A DNA stretch of 10,757 bases from SVFI01 sp045643145 (GTDB lineage: Bacteria; Bacillota; Clostridia; Lachnospirales; Lachnospiraceae), in assembly GCA_045643145.1 (NCBI GenBank), contig JAZUKG010000018.1, positions 1 through 10,757 of the forward strand, written 5' to 3'. Below are positions 7,045 through 10,757 of the stretch, in pieces. The notes below the pieces were generated by a model. It was given only the letters and a program-made list of their open reading frames with translations, was not told the DNA's origin and did no database searches. The position numbers were made by a program, and so were the translations under genes. How positions within the stretch are numbered: the first letter of the stretch is position 1; every line of letters begins with the position of its first letter.

Positions 7045-7755
7045 TTAAAACATAGTAGACAAATATAAATTCATTAAATAATTACCGGCAAATACTGCTA
7101 CGCCGAGTCCGACGGCCAGGAAAGGTCCAAAAGCAAAATGTTCTTTTCTTCCCTTTCTTCTCATAACCAGTAACAAAATTCCATACAGACCGCCGAGTAC
7201 CAGGCCTACAAAGAAGCCTGCCACAACAGCTTTGATTCCAAAGAAAAGACCTGCAGCAAACATCATTTTGATATCTCCGCCGCCAAATCCTCCCGGAACG
7301 ATAAATACGATAATCAGCATCGGTACGCTGATTACAAACATTGCTATAATTCTGGACATAATCGAAATACCCGGCATGGTAAAGATGGAAATCAATCCAA
7401 TCACACCAATTAGAATATTTAAGATAACCGGTATTTCCATTCTGGCTATATCAATAAAGGTAATCATCGTAAGTACACAAAACAGTGCAAATACTGTAAT
7501 CATTACCAAATTCATTCCATAGTAAAAGGTAAGTCCCGCTCCTATCACTGCTCCGAGTATTCCAAATAACACCTTTGCTTTCATAGGATTTCTGGTTAAA
7601 TAATCGTTATCTAACAACGGTAATTCGTCTTCATCCTGCTCTTCTTTGATTCTGGCATCAATCGGTTCAATCAGTTTTAACATTCCGAAATATAAGCCAA
7701 CAAAAACTGCTGCTCCGATGATTGCCATAATAACTACAAATATCATATTACTCAT
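7045..7755 (-). CDS. pilD: Prepilin peptidase PilD, short form without methylase domain (236 aa)
   Basis: Membrane aspartyl protease (A24 family) that removes the leader of prepilins such as PilA and the minor pilins encoded here. The two catalytic aspartates are visible: Asp102 in FIDIARMEIP and Asp161 in GGFGGGDIKMM, plus the conserved FAFGPFLA (207-214). About six to seven hydrophobic segments follow one N-terminal helix (about 5-27) and an acidic cytoplasmic stretch (34-58). The usual N-terminal methylase domain with paired CxxC motifs is missing; the protein has one cysteine (C93). It therefore probably cleaves but does not N-methylate. The ATG has no good ribosome site close by: the nearest, AGGAG at 7774-7778, is 18 nt away. 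No other in-frame start upstream is possible because a stop intervenes. Confidence 0.94.
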   Translation of the reverse strand: MSNMIFVVIMAIIGAAVFVGLYFGMLKLIEPIDARIKEEQDEDELPLLDNDYLTRNPMKAKVLFGILGAVIGAGLTFYYGMNLVMITVFALFCVLTMITFIDIARMEIPVILNILIGVIGLISIFTMPGISIMSRIIAMFVISVPMLIIVFIVPGGFGGGDIKMMFAAGLFFGIKAVVAGFFVGLVLGGLYGILLLVMRRKGRKEHFAFGPFLAVGLGVAVFAGNYLMNLYLSTMF

Positions 7756-7799
7756 AACTAACTTTAGGATTTACTCCTGCCCCTTCTGTTTATTTGGAA

Positions 7800-8243
7800 C
7801 TACTCTTTTTCATGTTCCCCATATTTTAAAACCGGAAGTATATAATCCACTGTCCAGTTCTCCTCTGCCTGATTACTCACATCATAAATGACACGATAAT
7901 GTTCATTCTCATAAATAAATTTTATAACTTCACGAGTTTCTTTTTTATAAGAAACCAATTGAACATTGGTTTCTTTTTCCATTAATTGATCGATTCGCTC
8001 CTGTACACCAGCTGCTAATCCATTTGGACTATCCGGTTTGTAAATCACTCTTCCGAGCCCATAATACTCAACCGTCAGCATTTCAAAAGCCAGTTTGACA
8101 TTTTTAGCTTCTCTCAGTGCGATTCTGGCCTGCGAATTCACATAAGCCACCGTCATAAATGGTCCCACGATAATACAAGTCACAATAAGCACAAGCAGAG
8201 CAATCTTGATATAATGGAATACTGGTTTTAACTTATTTACCAT
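7800..8243 (-). CDS. Small membrane-anchored protein of unknown function in the pil operon (147 aa)
   Basis: I do not recognise this protein. It has a short basic tail (MVNKLKPVFHYIK), one membrane helix (about 12-34) containing Pro28, then a charged helix (NSQARIALREAKNVKLAFEM, 36-55) and a mixed C-terminal domain ending in a charged tail. The shape, a hydrophobic helix running into an amphipathic helix, resembles a pilin or pseudopilin, but there is no Gly-Phe style cleavage site and no Glu5, so it would stay membrane-anchored. The ATG at 8243 is chosen over a TTG at 8279 because AGAGGA (8255-8260) lies 11 nt before it, whereas the TTG has no ribosome site. It lies between the minor pilins and the peptidase (gaps 41 and 44 nt), so a role in assembly or minor pilin handling is likely but unproven. 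Confidence 0.72.
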   Translation of the reverse strand: MVNKLKPVFHYIKIALLVLIVTCIIVGPFMTVAYVNSQARIALREAKNVKLAFEMLTVEYYGLGRVIYKPDSPNGLAAGVQERIDQLMEKETNVQLVSYKKETREVIKFIYENEHYRVIYDVSNQAEENWTVDYILPVLKYGEHEKE

Positions 8244-8254
8244 ATATTTTCTAT

Positions 8255-8260
8255 TCCTCT
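8255..8260 (-). promoter_or_regulatory. Ribosome binding site that decides the start at 8243
   Basis: AGAGGA on the minus strand, 11 nt before the ATG at 8243. Spacing is somewhat long, but the alternative TTG at 8279 is preceded only by GAATAGATTTT, with no pairing potential. Confidence 0.5.
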
Positions 8261-8284
8261 TTCTGCTGTAAAAATGCAAAAAAT

Positions 8285-8857
8285 CTATTCATAATTAATA
8301 TTTTCATTATAACACATTAGGTATTTTGTGGAAACATAATCCCCATACTTTGGACTATGAATTGTCATGGAAATCCGGTATACATACGGCGGATAGCCTT
8401 CACTTTCCGGCTTTTCAAATTTCAGGTCCGAAATTACATACCCTAAATATACATTTTCATCAAAAGTCCAATCAACCGCATCGTATTGATACTGTGGATC
8501 TTCACTGTCTATTGCATCATAATGAATCAACAATAAATCCTTATCATTCTTTTTTATCGTAATTTTACTGTCTGTTTCTGCAGTAAAATATACCTCATCG
8601 CCTGCTCCGTTTATGGTTATTGTCCCTTTTTTAGCACCTTCCAGCAAACCTTCCACTTTAGTCAAAAGAAGCTGAGAAACCTGTTGTCCGTAGGTAATTC
8701 CCTTTGACTGGTGATACTGTACAATGGTATAGGACATAATTCTCGTTGCTGCCACAATAAATATAGACAAAAGCAAAAATGCAACAATCAGTTCTGTCAG
8801 CGTAAAGCCTTGATTCTTATTCAGTTTTTTTATTCTTTTTGATAAAAAACTGTTCAT
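8285..8857 (-). CDS. Minor pilin with prepilin leader, PilW/GspJ-like position (190 aa)
   Basis: Minor pilin or pseudopilin that probably takes part in the initiation/tip complex. Visible: a 17-residue basic leader MNSFLSKRIKKLNKNQG, cleavage before FTLTELIVAFLLLSIFIVA, with Glu22 as Glu5 of the mature protein; hydrophobic helix 18-40, amphipathic continuation to about 75; then a soluble domain of about 115 residues rich in Tyr and Asp with one cysteine (C182). A GTG at 8869 would add four residues, but the ATG at 8857 has GAGG 6 nt upstream and gives a normal leader, so I prefer it. It starts 11 nt after the previous minor pilin. The GspJ/PilW comparison is from gene order and size, not from sequence match. 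Confidence 0.87.
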   Translation of the reverse strand: MNSFLSKRIKKLNKNQGFTLTELIVAFLLLSIFIVAATRIMSYTIVQYHQSKGITYGQQVSQLLLTKVEGLLEGAKKGTITINGAGDEVYFTAETDSKITIKKNDKDLLLIHYDAIDSEDPQYQYDAVDWTFDENVYLGYVISDLKFEKPESEGYPPYVYRISMTIHSPKYGDYVSTKYLMCYNENINYE

Positions 8858-8863
8858 ACTTAT

Positions 8864-8867
8864 CCTC
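8864..8867 (-). promoter_or_regulatory. Ribosome binding site of the 8857 minor pilin
   Basis: GAGG (within GTGAGGA) on the minus strand, 6 nt before the ATG at 8857 and directly after the stop codon of the upstream gene. It suggests coupled translation and argues against the GTG at 8869 as the start. Confidence 0.6.
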
Positions 8868-8868
8868 A

Positions 8869-9267
8869 CTAAGGCATTTGGTTATTGTAGATCCGAAATC
8901 TATATACAGAAATATCATTTTCTGCATCTTCAAGCTCATATTTTTTAAGACCTGCATATGTTAAATCCACTGTAACGGGACTGGCTTGATTTTTGGTCAT
9001 ATCTGTTTTTGTCTCGTCCAGTTTTAACTTGAACTCTGCAGCATCAATTTTGGTCATCACACCTGTCGGCGGCGTCTGCATAAACATTTTTTCTTCAAAG
9101 GTTTGATTTAAACGAATCTGATCTGTCGATTTCATCAGCATTTCATTTGACACCTTAATAATCTGACTCAAGGAAGCCATCATTACCATCAAAAAAGCAA
9201 AGCCAACCAAAACTTCTGCCATAGTGGTTCCCTTATTCAGTTTTAGCTGTTTTAATCTTTTTTTCAT
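8869..9267 (-). CDS. Minor pilin with prepilin leader, PilV/GspI-like (132 aa)
   Basis: Small minor pilin. Visible: leader MKKRLKQLKLNKG (13 residues), cleavage before TTMAEVLVGFAFLMVMMASL, with Glu18 as the Glu5 of the mature protein; helix 14-36; no cysteines; a small soluble domain of about 85 residues. The Thr at mature position 1 is unusual (commonly Phe or Met), but the T-x-x-x-E-V-L-V-x pattern matches PilV/GspI-type subunits. The frame is open to a GTG at 9312, which would overlap the upstream gene by 38 nt and bury the leader; the ATG at 9267, 7 nt after the upstream stop, gives a proper leader and is preferred. AGAGAG lies 10 nt before it. It sits between the Glu5-lacking pseudopilin and the larger minor pilin, as in tip-complex gene sets. 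Confidence 0.86.
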   Translation of the reverse strand: MKKRLKQLKLNKGTTMAEVLVGFAFLMVMMASLSQIIKVSNEMLMKSTDQIRLNQTFEEKMFMQTPPTGVMTKIDAAEFKLKLDETKTDMTKNQASPVTVDLTYAGLKKYELEDAENDISVYRFRIYNNQMP

Positions 9268-9274
9268 ATGACAT

Positions 9275-9979
9275 CTACTCTCTGCTTCGAAGTGTAAAGT
9301 TCCAGGTTTCACTCACATCTATCGTATTTCCGGCCGGATTTACAGTCGCATTGCTTAACGACTTTAGGCTTTCAGGCCCTTTCATGGAATAATCCGTAGA
9401 TACATTTAAGGTATAAACAGATTCCACGCTATAAGTAGAATCACCTTTATCCACAGTTACTAAAACATGTACTGTCGTATCATCATTTGTAGCAGCTACC
9501 TGCGCTGCACTACTATCCCAATAGATGCAAACCTCAGCCTCACATCCCGGGTTATAATCCGTTCCTCCCGGTATCGTATAATCCAAAGTAAAATAACGGT
9601 AGGCACTCTCTGCATCATGTCCTGATTCCTCTTCATTTAAATATGGCCAGTTATCCTGACATAAATTAAAACGAAGATAAAGCCAAAACAAATCACTCGA
9701 TCCTGTCGGGTTATTCAACAAATCTTCCATATCCTCAATCGAAGATACATCATTTAAGGATAACTCTTTTTCCAGCTCCAGACTTAAACTTTCTGCCATT
9801 GACTTACACTGCTGATACACATTATCCTTCATAGTCGTTGAAAACAAAGAATAAGATACCAGCAAAAGAGAAAGGCAAAATACCATCATAACAACGCTGA
9901 CAATAATAGCTACAACCATGGCTGCGCCGGCATTTCGATTTTTATTTCTGCATTGTTTCATGTACATTTTATGCATCAT
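9275..9979 (-). CDS. Glu5-lacking pseudopilin, PilX/GspK-like tip subunit (234 aa)
   Basis: Probable tip or initiating pseudopilin. Visible: basic leader ending RNKNRNAG (Gly18), then AAMVVAIIVSVVMMVFCLSLLL, a hydrophobic helix to about 47, and a soluble domain with six cysteines in the whole protein (10, 35, 58, 107, 146, 151). Mature position 5 is Val23, not Glu. Loss of Glu5 is known for GspK and PilX-like subunits, which sit on top of the fibre and need not contact a subunit above them. It is the first of three consecutive minor pilin genes, followed 7 nt later by the PilV-like gene. The ATG at 9979 has AAAGGAG 6 nt upstream; a second ATG at 9976 is also possible. It could instead be a plain single-pass protein, since leader and cleavage site are atypical. 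Confidence 0.75.
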   Translation of the reverse strand: MMHKMYMKQCRNKNRNAGAAMVVAIIVSVVMMVFCLSLLLVSYSLFSTTMKDNVYQQCKSMAESLSLELEKELSLNDVSSIEDMEDLLNNPTGSSDLFWLYLRFNLCQDNWPYLNEEESGHDAESAYRYFTLDYTIPGGTDYNPGCEAEVCIYWDSSAAQVAATNDDTTVHVLVTVDKGDSTYSVESVYTLNVSTDYSMKGPESLKSLSNATVNPAGNTIDVSETWNFTLRSRE

Positions 9980-9985
9980 GCCTTT

Positions 9986-9992
9986 CTCCTTT
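9986..9992 (-). promoter_or_regulatory. Ribosome binding site of the 9979 pseudopilin
   Basis: AAAGGAG on the minus strand, 6 nt before the ATG at 9979, in the 31-nt gap after the adhesin-like gene. No promoter is seen in this gap, so the genes are probably cotranscribed. Confidence 0.7.
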
Positions 9993-10010
9993 CCGGATCA
10001 TATCCTATTT

Positions 10011-10757
10011 TTAATTTGACTGCTTATTGTAATCATTTATTACGTTATCATCAACCTTGCAGTCCATTATGAATCCCATATTCATTCCTACGAGTCCAGC
10101 CAAATCATCTTCAGCTCCTATACCGACTGCTTCACATTCCTGCATCAGGCCCTCGTTTAATTCACATATAGATCCTGTGAAAGTACCTCCGGAAGATATT
10201 CTTCCCGCAGCTGTATTGCTACAACGCAGCAGTGTCATCTTTGGCGATGCTCTGCCTATGATAGCGCCGGCAAATCCGTATCTAAAATCACTACCGTCAT
10301 CATGTTTTACGTCTTCCTGAATGGTCGGATCTGTAATATAGCCCAAAGCGGTGACAGGTGTCTGATTGCTCACATCTCGAATAAGCACCTGCGTTTCTCT
10401 ATCATTGTAGCCAACCACACCACCAACACATAACTGAGCAGTTATCTTTTCCAAGGAAGTAACCGCTTGATGATTGTCATCACCATAAATCATGAATTCT
10501 ATTTCAGAAGGATTTATCGTACTGCCTGCTACAGTAACATTTTCTGCATGAATTGACTCGGCTACATCCCTTATATCCTTAAGCTTAGAGTTTGGATCAG
10601 CTTTCTTTGCTTCAATCTGTGTTACAAATTCTTTTTGAAGTTCATATACATAACCGTTTTCAAGTCCGGCATCATCCTGATCCAATAGAATATTGTATCC
10701 GGCATATCCTCCAACAAATACCTGTCCATCGATTGAACCGGCATTGTTATCAACTCG
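10011..10757 (-). CDS. C-terminal part of a GLUG-repeat, adhesin-like surface protein (partial)
   Basis: The frame is open from the right edge of the window to the stop at 10011: 248 residues without the N-terminus. A TTG at 10685 is not a believable start, because the reading frame and the repeat pattern continue upstream of it. Visible repeats of the GLUG type (Gly-rich turn, then Asn): GSIDGQVFVGGYAGYN (7-22 of the visible part), CVGGVVGYN (110-118), GFAGAIIGRA (161-170), FTGSICELNEG (193-203) and LAGLVGMNMG (219-228); the last two are each followed by a Cys (QEC, MDC). GLUG repeats occur in bacterial surface proteins and form beta-solenoid-like rods. It lies 31 nt upstream of the Glu5-lacking pseudopilin, which suggests a pilus-associated adhesin, perhaps with its own prepilin or signal leader outside the window. 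That role is inferred. Confidence 0.65.
   Translation of the reverse strand, partial: RVDNNAGSIDGQVFVGGYAGYNILLDQDDAGLENGYVYELQKEFVTQIEAKKADPNSKLKDIRDVAESIHAENVTVAGSTINPSEIEFMIYGDDNHQAVTSLEKITAQLCVGGVVGYNDRETQVLIRDVSNQTPVTALGYITDPTIQEDVKHDDGSDFRYGFAGAIIGRASPKMTLLRCSNTAAGRISSGGTFTGSICELNEGLMQECEAVGIGAEDDLAGLVGMNMGFIMDCKVDDNVINDYNKQSN

Noticed and set aside
10683..10757. TTG at 10685 as the start of the adhesin-like gene
   Set aside because: The frame stays open to the window edge and the upstream residues form another GLUG-like repeat, so the gene is cut by the window, not started there.
1..10757. Mobile elements, CRISPR arrays, tRNA or rRNA genes
   Set aside because: No transposase or integrase frames, spaced direct repeats, or cloverleaf/rRNA-like sequences were seen; the whole window is a compact pilus locus.

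Overview
The window is a type IV pilus (T4P) assembly locus. Every credible gene lies on the minus strand, so transcription runs from the right edge to the left. The host looks like a low-GC Gram-positive of the Clostridia, possibly Lachnospiraceae-like. This rests on AT-rich sequence, strong AGGAGG-type ribosome binding sites, occasional TTG starts, the absence of a PilQ secretin and PilP lipoprotein (no outer membrane to cross), and a fused PilM-PilN protein as known in clostridial T4P clusters. The genus assignment is inference; nothing here fixes the species.

Layout in order of transcription (right to left). (1) 10757-10011: C-terminal 248 residues of a larger protein with GLUG-like glycine repeats, a candidate surface or tip adhesin cut by the window edge. 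(2) 9979-9275, 9267-8869 and 8857-8285: three minor (pseudo)pilins. The first lacks Glu5, as GspK/PilX-type tip subunits do; the other two keep it. (3) 8243-7800: a small membrane-anchored protein of unknown function without a prepilin cleavage site. (4) 7755-7045: prepilin peptidase without the methylase domain. (5) 7025-5826: PilC platform protein, with a TTG start. (6) 5795-4344: PilM-PilN fusion. (7) 4306-3545: PilO-like protein. (8) 3512-1830: PilB extension ATPase with an N-terminal MshEN-like region. (9) 1778-729: PilT retraction ATPase. (10) 519-25: major pilin PilA.

The first nine genes are tightly spaced (7 to 51 nt gaps) and look like one transcript whose promoter lies beyond the right edge. 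Between pilT and pilA there is a 209-nt gap holding a 13-bp stem-loop that reads as a terminator or attenuator on the minus strand, then a strong sigma-A promoter (TTGAAT, 17 bp, extended TGATATAAT) 24 nt before the pilA start. A perfect 12-bp inverted repeat overlaps that promoter. The abundant major pilin thus appears to be transcribed separately from the machinery and minor pilins.

How they would work together: the peptidase processes PilA and the three minor prepilins; PilC with the PilMN/PilO inner-membrane scaffold forms the assembly platform; PilB drives extension and PilT retraction; the minor pilins probably prime the fibre and may carry the adhesin-like protein at the tip. The most interesting points are the adhesin plus minor-pilin tip module, the unknown small membrane protein, the degenerate actin-like half of PilMN, the methylase-less peptidase, and the palindromic control region of pilA. 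No RNA genes, CRISPR arrays, insertion sequences or other mobile elements were seen. No stretch longer than 300 bases lacks a gene.
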